Source: Geosmithia putterillii | Taxonomy: Eukaryota; Ascomycota; Sordariomycetes; Hypocreales; Bionectriaceae | DNA length: 64,000 nt | NCBI GenBank assembly: GCA_900188575.1 | Contig: FYEU01000303.1 | Location: forward strand, 744,001-808,000 | Direction of reading: 5' to 3' | Shown here: piece after piece, positions 42,285-54,027 of the stretch | Numbering within the stretch: the first letter of the stretch is position 1 | Layout: each line of letters starts with the position of its first letter | The notes under the pieces: model-generated | What the model was told of the DNA's origin: nothing | What the model saw: the letters and a program-made list of their open reading frames with translations, nothing else | Database searches by the model: none | Position numbers and translations under genes: made by a program

Positions 42285-43617
42285 TATGGAGGGATGAAGA
42301 GGGCTTGGTCTGATGAAAAGGATGCAGTCTAGTTGGGATGGAGAGGTGCGATTGATGAGAGAGAGGTCCGAGGATACAAGCGGCGCATGACGCATATGGC
42401 TAGCAGATAACGCGACAGCGCGCTAAGATAAGCGAGGTGCGCGTAGTAGTAGTCAGCTTACTCATCGCGTATCACCCACGCGGTGCCTCACCATGCAGGC
42501 CTAAGGCAAGGCTACAGCAGGTAAAGCCTAAGGCAGTCAAGGCCATGAGGCATATGCCCATTTACGGAGATTGAGCGGCCATAGAGGCCGTACCGGATAA
42601 TGATCGGCCAAAGGTGCGAGCTGGAGGCTGAGCTGGCGGTCTGCGCGATAAGACCAGATAGGGAACAAGATACGAGGCCTAGGCCCGATAAGGCACCAGC
42701 GCGGCGACGGGCGCCCTAGATAATAGGAAAAAGGCGGAAAGCGGAAGGTGCGGGTAGAGCGGAACGGGATGCGGCTGCTAGGGGGGAGGCTATGACTGTT
42801 GACTGGGACCTGGAAACCGGATCAAGGATCGAGCAAGGAGAGAACTGCAACGGGACTGGCTGGTCGGCGGGACCTGGACGGGACCTGGACCCCTATTCTT
42901 ACTCGTAAGCTCCCGAAACGCTCCTTGGGCTCTCCCACCAACGCGTGCTGCATTCTTCTGTGCTTGGCTGCCGCTTGGGCTGTTGTCGCATTGCATTGTA
43001 CGTACTCTCTGCAGTACTAACGTACCCGTTCTGGTACGAGGCTACGACTCTTAGTCGAACCCGGTCTCGGCCGATAGCGCAATTCGCAGTGGCCTGACTC
43101 CCTCCGAAATGTCTGGACTGATTATCGTTGTGTCGGTCAGGGGCGGAATGGAAATACTCGTAATAGGAAGAAAAAGATTTTCGTCTTGCTTAATTGATTC
43201 CGGTATAAAGTGCCATTATTCCTTCTTTCTTCTTTGTGGCTGCTTCCTTTTTGTATTTAACCATTTACTTGTTCTCTTGTATGCTCCGGCACTTGCATCC
43301 TCTCCAGTACTAGACCATATTCGGTACCCGACTCACACGCACACACACTCACACCACTCACACCACTTCTACTACTACCACCACCACCACACTTTATCAA
43401 CGGGGCAATCCAATTCTCCAACTCTGCCGTTTTCTCTTCTCCCTACCGTTTAAATCCAATCGAAAAATCCAACGGCTATTGCCCTCCCTCCATCTCGACC
43501 ATCCTCGTCGACATCGGCCCCCATCTTTCCACCATCTGATAAATAGTCTTGGCAACGGGTTTCGCCATCCCCCATCCCCACAGGCTTCAATTCCGTTCCC
43601 AATACCACACATTGACC
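42285..43617. other. Divergent intergenic region with anomalous stretch
   Basis: From about 42400 to 42790 the sequence is unlike its surroundings, with recurring GGCCTA/GCCTAAGGC and GATAAGG motifs and no open frame. CA and CAC microsatellites (43330-43390) lie in the leader of the F-box gene. No gene supported. Confidence 0.45.
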
Positions 43618-44633
43618 ATGTTGTCAACTGAAACGCCCTTGGCAGCTCTGCCAACAGAGGTGAGCATCAACCATCAATTTTCTCTTCTTCATCTTGGAAT
43701 CAAGCGTACTAACATCCGTAAAGATCCTCACAGGCCTTCTCGAATCCCTATCAACAGCCGACCTCCTGCCCATGGCCGGCGTGAACCACTGGTTCCACGA
43801 TGTCGTCGCCGGCATCATCCACCGCCGTCTCCTCTCGGTCGCCTCGCTCCCCCACAACGACCTGATCCTCGAGTGCTACCATCCGGCCGCCAAGATCTCG
43901 ACACCCTACCTGTCGTGTAAATACCAGGACACAAAGGCCCAGGAGACCATGTGCTCCGCGGACCCGTGCGCCCACGACAGCGACCCCAACCTGCACGACC
44001 TGCGCAGCATGTACTCGTCATTCCGCCCCGTCGTCTCCGAGGAGATCAGGATGCGCCAGAAGTGGATGCGCCAGCAGCGCCGCTGGGGCCGCCCGGCCAG
44101 CCACTTTGCCCACGAGGACGAGGACAAGGAGTCCGACTCCGAGACGGCCACCCAGGACATCGACCTCGACGATGGGCAGCTCTTCTCGCAGCTTTGCGCC
44201 GTCACCAACGTCGTCAAGACGGGGCCCCGCCCCGGTCTGTTCCTCAGCCACGTCAATGTCAACGACGGCGTCGTCCGCGTCTGGCGTAACTGGCTCAACG
44301 ACAACATGGACAAGTCTGCCGACGGCAGCAGCAGCCAGGTCCTCTGGGTCGACGCTGACCAGACGGTCGGTGTGCGCTTCCGCGTCACCCCCAAGGCGGC
44401 GGACAAGATGCCCGTCCTCTCGGGGCCTGATGACTGCCCGCCCATGTCTTACAAGCTCGAGTACCAAGGTATGTCTTCATCATCCTCTTTCTTTCTCTCC
44501 TGCAATTGAAACAGTACTAACAATTTACACAGAGGTCCTCGTCCGCACAGAAAACCTCCTCATGGCTGTTGAGCAGTCCGAGGTGCAAGAATTCACCCCG
44601 GCCAACCAGGCCGTCGTCATCATGGGGTACTAA
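43618..44633 (+). CDS. F-box protein
   Basis: Three exons: 43618-43659, 43724-44468, 44533-44633; 295 aa. The first exon encodes only MLSTETPLAALPTE. Together with the second it makes the F-box: LPTEILTGLLESLSTADLLP and MAGVNHWFHDVV, the L-P-x-E-I...L-L...V-(C/N)-x-x-W pattern that binds Skp1 in SCF ubiquitin ligases. The rest has an acidic stretch (HEDEDKESDSETATQDIDLD around residue 135) and a beta-rich region (GVVRVWRNWLND to the end) with no repeat motif that would name the substrate. The acceptor of intron 1 is AAG after a TACTAAC branch site, unusual but consistent in frame. It is probably a substrate adaptor of unknown target. Confidence 0.85.
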
Positions 44634-44915
44634 GCATTCGCACCTCACCCACTTTCTTCTTCTAATCTTCTTTTAATACCTTTTCTTGTTTGTCGTTTGG
44701 CCAGCCCTTTACATTATAATACCTGTTTGCACTTAGAACCCCGGGGGCCAAAAAGTCTCTTCCAGAGACGTATATAGATCTCATGAAATATGATAGAAAC
44801 CACACTACAAAACATGACAATTACTACCTATTACGGAGTACTACAACTCCGTTACTTACTACTACCAAGGAAAACAAAACAAGAGACATAAACCACACAA
44901 AGAAACCCGTGCCCT
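44634..44915. other. Convergent intergenic region
   Basis: AT-rich 3' flanks with the 9-mer TACGGAGTA at 44832-44840. No gene. Confidence 0.55.
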
Positions 44916-47016
44916 TTACAAACTTGCCCTCTTCCCCGGCTCCTGCGTCGTCGTAATCTCCCTCATCTCGACATCGCTCCCCAGCGACGAGAAATCCTCG
45001 TCCGTGTCCCCGTACGGTGAATTCCGGTGCAGTCGAGACCCACCCACACCGGGCGGGGCCGGACCCGCACCGTCCCTGTCTCCGACTCCACCCGAACCCG
45101 CACCCGCCCCACCGGTCGCCATGCCCGCCTCGTCGGCGCCGCCGCCCTCGAGCCCGCACCGGCGCCGATACCACCTGCGCAGCGTCCGGCTGCTCGTGAC
45201 AAAGAAGATGACGGCGTTCCACAAGCCCTGAAGCGGCAGCACCGCCGACGTCGCGACGTGGTACTCAAAGGGCGACACCCCCGTCAGCCAGCTGTGGATG
45301 CGGTTCATGCTGCTCGGGATCCAGGTCACCAGCACGCTGAGCGTGAAGAGGAAGCTCGTCCGCAGGTATGCCCGCTTCACCGGGTCAGCCACCAGGAACC
45401 TGTCTACCAGGGCGCGGGAGCGAGACCGCTTGCTGCTGCTACCGTTGCCGTAGCCATTCCCGCGCCCGTGGACGTGGACGTGGCTGTGACTGTGGCCGCG
45501 CTCCTGGGCTGAGGCCGATGTCAGGGATGATGTGCCTGGGTCGTCATCGTCGTCGGCTGACGATGTGGTCCTGCCCCGCTCCCACCAATGCTTCTTTTGA
45601 CGATGCGATCCGCCGTGCCGTCGTCGGCTGAGCCGTCTGCCCATGTGTCCGGCGCCTTCTTCGCCGTCGTGCGCCGCCGGCTCGGATGTGACTGCTGCGG
45701 AGAAGCCTGGTCCGGGTGTGGGCTCGCGGCCGGGGGCAACGGCACCGGGATCGCTTGGGTCGAATGGCAAGGCGGGGACGTGTGCCTTTCCTGGCTCGTT
45801 AGGAGACGACGACGTTTCTTCGGGCGCTGCTGATGAGCGCGTCACTTGCACTTCTGTCACGACTGTGCCGTAGAAGCCCCCCTGTGGGACGCGCGGTAGT
45901 CGGAAGTGAGGCTGTCGCTGTGCACTCAATGTCAGTACACACGCACTTTCTCACGCTATTTTGCCTCCGGCGGCCTTGCCGGAGGCTCTTCTCGCTTCGC
46001 TCGCTTGCACTTGGATGGGAATAGGGTGAATGGCTTACATGTCCCGGCTGACTGGTGACAGTGGTGGTCGTCACGGCCGTATTATCCTGGCTTGCATAGG
46101 GTATGGAGAAGCTCCGGACCGTGTTCCTGGACTCGAAGACGTTGTACCCCACGAGGATGTACAGGATGATGGATCCGAGGATACATATCCAGATGAGCAT
46201 GTAGTAGGAGTAGATGCGAATGTCGTCCCATCCGCGGTCGACCCAGCACCAGATCTATGGGTCAGTCAGCAGTGCTCCAGGTCGAGAGACAGCATCCAAG
46301 CGACCAAAGGAAGAATCGAGGGGTGAAGAGAAGGGTTTTGATGGATGGACGAATGGACAGATGACAGAAGAGGGTACCCACCGTCGCACTCCCATATACC
46401 AGGCCTCTATCGTTGTTCCGTATGAGCAGCAGTGCCAGCGCTATGACAAAAGGTCCGCCGTAACAGATGCAGCAGTAGAGCCACCACCATCTCTGGAAGG
46501 ATCTGGGGCTGGCGTGGAAGAAGAAGACTAAAAAGACGTTGACGGCCATGGCGAGGGACCACCAGGGGTCAGACTGCATGAACCTGACAAGGAAGATCAG
46601 TATAGTCCACTGGGGAGTGACCCAGAAGAAGAAGGGAAGACATGATTAGGGATATCAAGAGGTGATGACAAAGACATGATGAAAGGGGAATCAAAGTGTC
46701 AAGAGAGGAAGAAGACAAGACAAGACAGAAGAGGTTCATAGACTCACATCTCAAACAGAAACCCCTGGACCTGGCACAACCCCGAGTCACTCCCCTTCTC
46801 CAGCCCATCCCTAGCAATGATACTCGCGATACTAGCCCCGACATTGGCCACGCTGGCAAATACAATAAAGGTATTTTGCACATTGCGCACCTCGCGGACC
46901 ATCCAGTAGGCAAAGAAGATGAAAAGCACAGCGAGTAGGGAGATGCACCCGCCTGTGCGCTCGAGGGCGACGATGGCGAGGAGTTGTTTGTCTGTCAGCT
47001 CCTCGGCGGGGACCAT
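44916..47016 (-). CDS. Seven-transmembrane receptor, Git3/cAMP-receptor-like
   Basis: Four exons read leftwards: 47016-46748, 46583-46382, 46254-46039, 45917-44916; 562 aa. The first three exons carry five hydrophobic helices: AIVALERTGGCISLLAVLFI, NTFIVFASVANVGASIASII, SLAMAVNVFLVFFFHASPRS, LYCCICYGGPFVIALALLLI and YMLIWICILGSIILYILVGY. The fourth carries two more (TSFLFTLSVLVTWIPSSMNR and SAVLPLQGLWNAVIFFVTSS) after a long third cytoplasmic loop rich in His, Ser, Asp and Arg. That layout, and the motif Y-L-R-T-S at the loop end, fit fungal Git3 or cAR-like GPCRs that sense nutrients upstream of G-alpha and adenylate cyclase. Intron 2 uses GTGGGT; the nearby GTACCC donor would break frame. 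Intron 3 contains a copy of the dispersed GC-rich element. Ligand is unknown. Confidence 0.85.
45959..46013 (+). repeat. Dispersed GC-rich element, copy 2 (in GPCR intron 3)
   Basis: Plus strand: TTGCCTCCGGCGGCCTTGCC, then TCTCGCTTCGCTCGCTTGCA. It lies wholly inside the 121-bp intron 46038-45918, in the opposite sense to the gene, and makes up nearly half of it. Confidence 0.75.
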
Positions 47017-49145
47017 CTCGACGGTTGTCCTTGGTCTCTCTCTTACAAACCGTCTCTTTCTCTCTCATACACACCCTTTCTCTCTCTCAGACACAAACCC
47101 TCTCTTTGGGGTTCAATGTTGTCGGATATCAATAGTTTTGATGTTGTGTTGCCGCCGTCTTATCAGACGTCCATCCGTATACAAGGACAGACGACTCCAA
47201 CCGAGGGAGTTTGCAGAGAAGAAGGAAGGAAGAAAAGAAGAAAAGAAGAAGGGCAAGGAAAGAAAGTGATCAAATCAGGACAATGACAGTAAGAACCCCA
47301 AGGGTGAATGCATGTTAGGACAGAAGAGAAGGAAGGAAGGGGCAGACTCACAGACCGCTTGAGATGATGCCCCCTCCTCTCTCATCTGTTGTGTTCCCAC
47401 GGACACGGCAACACACACACACACACACATACGCAGATGCATGTACGTATGTATGTATGTACTGTGTGTAGTAACATACATCCATACATACAACATACAC
47501 ACACACATGCACCATACACCATTCATTCATTCATTCAATCCAGAGAAGCAAAGCCATTCAACATGACGCCTCCTCCCCCAGCCACGAGAGCGTGTGGTGT
47601 GTAGTGGTCCGTGTTGTCACGGTCTCGCCTCGTCTACCCCTCTTGATTCTTACAAGCCAACTCAACTTGAGATTGAACTTCGCTCGAGGCCAGATGTCCA
47701 AAGCCAAGAGACTGTGTAACACACACAGGTAAGAACCCGACAATACTGTACTTGTTCGTAACGCTTCGCTCTCACTGGAGGGAGGGGGTAACGACGCGAG
47801 TTCTGTCCCTCTTTGGACTGGCAATGTAACCCGAGTTGATGGCATTGACCCCTTTAATCTTGCCAGAAGCAGCAGCATACTACTCAGCAGTACTCGGGAT
47901 ATGTTCTGCAAACTACTCCGTACAGAGTAGTAGTACATGTAGTGTAGAGTGATCGAGTGGGAGTACTACCGAGTAAGGACATTCAGTAGAGCCGTTGCAA
48001 CTGGGCGCACCTCGGGTCGGTCCTTCTGCCCTGTCAGCCCTGCCCCGGATCCTCTTCCCCCGGATCGTGAGTACGTACAAAGTAGGAGGCATGGATGGCC
48101 CATGCAGGCTACCCCGGGTGCACATCCCCCCACGTACGAGAGTACAAGCCAGAGTCTACTTATAGCCTATGGCGTAGGGGCTAGAAGAGTGGAGTGTGAG
48201 TGTGCGTGTGTGCGTGAGTGTGAGTGAGTGAGTGTGGACGTGAGTGAGTGTGGCCTGTTGGTCGGCCCTTGTCTCTGCCTGCCTCTGCTTGGCTTCGCTT
48301 GCCATTGTTGGTTCCAGAAGATGGAATTGGAGTGCAGTATGTGGCTGGATAAAAGTCTGGTGTGCACCGGCAGCGCCGCGTATGGGCAATTTCGTATTCG
48401 TACTCTGCGCCCAACGCCAGTTGCCAGTTGAGTTGGCCTGCCTTGGACCATTTGATCCTTTGGCCATAACCATTTGATCCGTCAACTGGATCTAACCGGT
48501 CCTGTCCTGGCTGCCTTGCCTAGTTGCCTTGCCTTGGTACCTCCTCTCCGCGTCCGAGCGTCCTTTTTCTGCACAGACCAGGATGATCGACGACGTGGTG
48601 GGCATCCTTGCCTTTTCCGTTGGACCGCACTGATTACGCCGAGTTGCGGGTTGATCTGATGTTGGTGCTGCGTTGCAGTGCTCTGCAGGTGGCGAGCAAA
48701 CATTGTGCACTGGACACTCGAGGCATTCAAGCAAACATCATCACGTTGAATGCATTCTACTTGCAGAGTGATGGGTGTTCCTATCTTCTGTTTTTTTTGA
48801 ATATATACTGCTCTGCTGTTTCAATATACATCTTCTTGTGTTTTGTTTTCAATACTGAATGTATTGCTTTTGCCTATCCAGACTCCATTTATGGCCTTGC
48901 CTTGGCTCAAATCACCACTTGCTTCACTTCTTGCTTAGTACTATGTACATGGACAGGTCCATAGAGCAATCTACCTGGTCAAACGACCACAACCAACCAC
49001 AAAACCAAACGACTAGTACTATACCGCGGAAAACACTCCAAGAGTACCGACTAAACTGGACTGCAGAAAAGACACAGGTGAAGAAGAAAAAGAAAAGAAG
49101 AGTGGGAAAAGGGGACCACTGACAGCTCGCCTACCGTCCATCTTG
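47017..49145. other. Intergenic region rich in microsatellites
   Basis: CT, GAAG, CA (47408-47430), GTAT (47445-47460), ATTC (47521-47536) and GTGA/GTGT (48185-48240) runs. One TACTCCGTA (47914-47922). Short frames are low-complexity translations. No gene supported. Confidence 0.5.
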
Positions 49146-50909
49146 CTAGATGGTGTAGAAAAAGTCAGGCCTACCATCTCCCAAGGCCTCAATCTCCCTT
49201 TCCGTCTTTCCCTTAACAAGATGATCCCTCTTGCCCTCCTTGCGCGCCTTATTCTCCCTCGACAGCCCCCAAGCATACAGGATGCTCCCGCCAAACATGC
49301 AGAAGAAGAGGTACGCCAGGATGATCCCGTGGCCCTCGTAGAAGCGCGGCGCATTGAAGTAGATGTTGCTGCTGACCACGCCATTGATGTTGCCCCAACC
49401 AATGATGAAGCCGAGTGCAATCCCACGCTTATACACGCCCTCGACATTGTTGGCCACCCACGCAATCGTCAGCGAGATGGCCGGGTAGATGCCCATGGCG
49501 CCCAGGAACACGCCAGCGTACTGCACGGCCGCTCGGTCCGTCGCGATGAGCATGATGAAGCCGACCATACTGATGGGCGCGCAGCAGATGTTGAAGATGG
49601 CCCTGTGACCAGACCGGTCGGACCAGAACCCGACCAGGACCGTCACCACCGCGGCCACGGCGTACGGCGGCACGCTGAGCAGCTGGTTGCGCACCACGTC
49701 GTCGGCCGTCGTGAAGGACATGTTCTGGATGATGGTCGGGAGGAACAGGCTGAAGGAGTACAGCGGCATCAGCGACCCCATGTACATGAGCATGCCTGCG
49801 TACGTCTTCCAGTCCGCCACCGCGGCCCACAGGTAGGCCACCTGGAAGGACTCGTGCTCCGCCGAGCTCTGCTGGTCCTGCTTTAGGCGCCAGAGAACAC
49901 GCGCCCGGTCCTTCGGCGTCAGGAACCGCGCCTCGTCCGGGAAGTCGTGCACCATCCAAAAGGAGGCGATCCCGATGGCAGCCGTGACGGCGCCCTCGAT
50001 GATGAAGATCCACTGCCAGCCCGCCAGGCCGCGCATGCCGTTCATGTTCTGGATCGCCGCTGCCAGCAGTCCGCCAAAGGAGCCGGCCACGGCCGCCGCG
50101 GAGAAGAAGATGGCGGCGCGCACGCCAAACTCGCGTCGTCGGTACCAGCACGACAGGTAGTAATTCACACCGGGGAAGAGTCCTGCCTCGGCCACGCCTA
50201 GGAACCAGCGACCAGCCATGAGACCGGACCAGTTGTACACGAAACCCATGCCTACCATGGCGGAACCCCAGAGGAACCTTTGAACTCAACTGTCAGCACA
50301 CGGCGAGCGTAGCGAGGACACAGCCCCCCCGTCAGGGCCGCCGGAGACAAGTCGAGGTGTGGAACTCACATGATGATGGGGATGAAGATGGAGGGGCGCA
50401 TCTTCTTGAGCAGAAAGTTGGCGAGGGCCTCAAAGATGGCGTAGCCGACAAAGAAGATGGTCAGGGTGGCATTGTACTGCTGGGTCGTCATGGGCACGTC
50501 GGTGGTGAGATGGGCAATCTTGGCGTTGCCAATGTTGGTCCTGTCGAGGAAGCAGAGGAGGTAGAGGAGGGAGAGCTAAACACACGCAAGTCAGATCGTT
50601 ACGTCTGTCTGTATTGGCATTGGCATTGGCAGATGGATGAATACGAACATACCCATGGTATCAGTTGTAGGTCAAGTTTCCAGAGAAGTTTGCGTTCCTG
50701 CCAGATAGGTCAGTCTTCCATCATCTTGGAGGTATCATCTTGCCATCATGCTATGTAGTGTGGTATGGTGCTGGTGGACTCACAATCTCAGCCTTCTCCT
50801 CTGGCGTCTTGTCAAAGTCAGGATCCGTCAGACCCTGCGCCGACTGGTTAGACGCAGAGCCAGGCTCGGACGAGTTGTCCTGGTAAGGCGCCTTTTCGGG
50901 GTCGCCCAT
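49146..50909 (-). CDS. MFS permease, Dal5/anion-cation symporter family
   Basis: Four exons read leftwards: 50909-50784, 50697-50653, 50575-50370, 50277-49146; 502 aa, normal for the family. The short second exon (15 codons) reads ERKLLWKLDLQLIPW, the stretch before helix 1 in Dal5-like transporters, followed by LSLLYLLCFLDRTNIGNAKI, the ACS-family D-R-x-N-I-G-N-A motif. Later helices include GLMAGRWFLGVAEAGLFPGV and YYLSCWYRRREFGVRAAIFF, both highly characteristic. The central loop is short and the C-terminal helices end LAYLFFCMFGGSILYAWGLS. Known members move allantoate, nicotinate, pantothenate, biotin or tartrate with protons at the plasma membrane; this substrate is undecided. Intron 3 (92 bp) is more than half occupied by the dispersed GC-rich element. 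Confidence 0.92.
50301..50351 (-). repeat. Dispersed GC-rich element, copy 3 (in MFS intron 3)
   Basis: Minus strand: CTTGTCTCCGGCGGCCCTGA, CGGGGGGGCTGTGTC, CTCGCTACGCTCGCCG. It fills the middle of the 92-bp intron 50369-50278, here in the same sense as the gene. Confidence 0.75.
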
Positions 50910-52283
50910 GGTGATGGATTGTATTCGATGGTGAGTCTCGAGGAGGTTGGGGGTGGGAAGAAGCAGCAAGCAAGAAAAGACGAGATTTAAAGGTGCGGTG
51001 AGGTGAGGTGAGGTGAGGAGAAGAAGAAAAGGAAGGGTCTGCTTTTTGGGGTTGACACTACGGGGAAAATGGAAAATGGAACGTGAAAGGGAAAAGTCAA
51101 AGTCAAAGAAACGGAATGTGAGACTCGGTCAAGACCAACAGACACGTGGGAAATGAACTGAGAAGTGAAGAACAAGGACCAACAGAGGCCAATACGAGTA
51201 TTATACAGCACGAAGGACAGAAACAGCTCCAAGGATAATCCAAGGTGTCAATGTGCCTCTTTAATACTACTTATAGCCTTTACTCGTAATGCATGTATGT
51301 GACTTTTACCCTTCATGGCCAGGACAGGAAGGCGAGGGGATGGACGGACATGCAATGAGGGGCCCGGCACGGGAGACAACGAGCCAAGGCAGGGAAACGC
51401 AGCCAAGACAAGGCAGTTGAATGCGCCTAAGTAAACTTTACCGAGTAAAATAGTACCGAGTATTAGTATGTACGGAGTACTTTGGTCATAGACAAAGGCC
51501 CGAGGTGCGACGCGACGGCGACCATTGATATGTGATTGGACTGACGGTGTGAGTGTGGGTGGGAAGACGGCAGCTATACCACCCTGGCAACTAAAGTATT
51601 CCAGTCTACGGAGTACGGAGTAGGATTAACTGATTCCATGCCGCAGATGAAGGTACATACTCGCACCCTTCCGGTCTTCTCCCCGCCTCTCCACTCTCCC
51701 CAAGTCGACGTCAGACCGGGATCGACTATCCCACTTGCCCACTCGCCCACCAAGAATACTACACTAAATAGTACACAACTGAGGAGTCGCTGCCTAGTAG
51801 TACACACTCTACTCGTGCATCTCCGCATCTGGTTATATCTCTGCATGTGTCCTCTCAGACTCTCTTTCCAGTTTCAACTGCTTGCTGTATTTACAGTACT
51901 CCGTATGCAACCCTGCAACCTCTATTGGCCCCGAATACCACATAGGCCACAGCAACCTACCATGGCATCATGCAGCGCACAGCCAGCCCTGACAAGGGAA
52001 GGGGCAAGGGCAAGGGATCAAGGGGTTGAGGTGGGCACTCGTAATAGTCCAATGTCCGCCTGTCCGTCTACCAGTCTGCCTAGACTACTCCGTACACAGA
52101 CAAAGGCCATGCACATGAAATCCCACTCTCCCCGACTGTCACCTCCCGTCCATTCTGACAAGGGTAAGCTCACAGCCAACAGCTTACAGTCCACAAGCGA
52201 ACCAGACAACATATTATTATTACCTGCGCTGGTACGTGCGGGGCTCAAGTACCCTACCCTACCCTACCCAACCCTCCCGTATT

Positions 52284-52338
52284 TTGCCTCCGGCGGCCCT
52301 GTCGGGGGGCCTTCTCTCGCTGCGCTCGCTCGCACTTG
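52284..52338 (+). repeat. Dispersed GC-rich element, copy 4
   Basis: Plus strand: TTTGCCTCCGGCGGCCCTGT, CGGGGGGCCTTC, TCTCGCTGCGCTCGCTCGCA. Intergenic. It shares the flanking A-TTTTGCC and CACTTG with copy 2. Confidence 0.75.
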
Positions 52339-53967
52339 TAAGGAGTGGGAGTAGACTATTAGAACGGACCAATGCGGTGCGACACACAAGAATTCAGCCA
52401 AAAGTCCAAGAGACAGTGGTGATGGCGAGTACCTTGTGGATGGTAGCACCATTTTGGCAGTGAGCAGCCAGCCAGACCACTTGACTGGCCGAACACGAGG
52501 GACATTCTCCGTACACACGGGCACAGCAGAGAAGAACACACCAGGGAAGAAAAATAAGTTCAGAGTAGTCTGGTGGACTTGTAAATGCTTCTCCGCATCT
52601 TGTCCCCACTGATAACGCGGGGTGATGGCCCACTTCACTTCAAGCGGCAAGCAAAAGTTGCGGGTTGTGGGACTGGCAGTGGCAGTTGGACAAGTGGAGA
52701 GAGTGGAGGCATGACGCTGTACGAAGAAGTACTCCGTACGGAAAAACAGAGTAAGTCAGACTGAGAGGCTCGGGATATCGCAGTGCTCGTATAAGCAGTC
52801 AAGCAAGCAGTCAGATGTGAGTTGTTCCGATATCCCATGTATCATAGCTGGCGATTAACCCAGCTACACGGATAACAACCAACTGAATTGACTCGTACTG
52901 TTACGAGTAATAATATAATGCTTCGTACATGTAGTACTATTAATATGTCCTCTTAATCGTTGGGTTATTGCAAGAATGAATATTGAGGGCAGATATCAGC
53001 AATGTGTGCAGTGGGCCACACACTTTCCATTCAACTCATTCATCCACTCTCTCACTCATTCATTCACTTATTCGTTCATACACTCACCCACTCATTCATT
53101 CCACGAATAGAACCATATGCAGACCCCTCCGTATTCCTCTTGTCCCCTCCTTATCCACCCCCGTCCTTTCCCTTCGCCCTTGTCCGCCTACAGAGAACCC
53201 ATATCGCGCGGCTGAATGCCTCGACGCAAGATCAAGATTCCTGTCGTGCTTCCCAACCTCGTGGCCATGGATCCTTGTCATGCGACTATCCTCCTCGTAC
53301 TAACCACTAGCACTAGCTAGCAGTCTGCATTACAGCATATTACGGCATGCCGCTATCCTTGTGCACGACTACGGATAGACAGGGATTGCATAAGCTGTGC
53401 CTCTATTTACAAATGTATCCCCAGTCATGTCTGTCCTCGGAGACAATGAGGACATAACGAGGCAACATCCTTTAACCAACCTACTACCTATTCAACCTCT
53501 ATCGGTCCATCACCATATGTGCTCACCCGAGACAATACTAGTGACATGTCAGTCTCGACCACCGACCTGACAGTCATGAACAAAGTGTTGGTACCAGAAT
53601 TGGCCATTGACCATGTCTACTCCCTACTCCCAGTCTATCCGTAACGAAAACGGACCGATGGAATCATACATATATCTGTTGGTTACACAATCCTTCCTTA
53701 CTGCATCTCTACACACCAACTCATCTCTCTGCGAGTACACTCTACACTCTCTACAAAGTACGCAGTACTCCGTAGAGTAGAACAACAGAGCAGAACAGTC
53801 AAGGAACCCTGTCTGTCCCAACCTGCCTACTGCGCCTCTGCTGCACGAATCCTCATTTCCGGTGTCCACCTCCGTTGACCTCTGTTGTTGTCTTTGTCTT
53901 TCTCTGTCCTTGCAGACCTTGTCCTCGTCTTGATATCGTGATCTGGCCCATGGTCCGTGGTCCTTGT

Positions 53968-54027
53968 GCATCGTGGCCCGCATCGTGGCCCGCATCGTGG
54001 CCCGCATCGTGGCCCGCATCGTGGTCT
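53968..54027 (+). repeat. 12-bp tandem repeat, five units
   Basis: GCATCGTGGCCC is repeated four times without change; a fifth unit ends GTCT instead of GCCC. Part of the flanking sequence (CATGGTCCGTGGTCC) also recurs on both sides. Confidence 0.9.

Noticed and set aside
40962..42332. 456-codon plus-strand frame opposite the M28 peptidase
   Set aside because: Runs through the gene's intron and exons antisense, repetitive Gly/Leu/Val/Asp composition; shadow.
43040..43090. Possible minus-strand tRNA (CGAACCC near 43053)
   Set aside because: B-box lacks the terminal CC and no A-box or acceptor stem pairs at the right distance.
46370..46381. GTACCC donor for GPCR intron 2
   Set aside because: Puts the conserved IWCWVD segment out of frame; GTGGGT four bases upstream restores it.
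52251..52275. Telomere-like CCCTA run
   Set aside because: Period is five (CCCTA), not the fungal telomere CCCTAA, and it is only about four units long inside the window.
51638..52354. 238-codon frame in the gene-free tract
   Set aside because: Pro/Ser/Leu-rich translation across microsatellite-like DNA and a dispersed repeat; no motif, no splice-supported extension.
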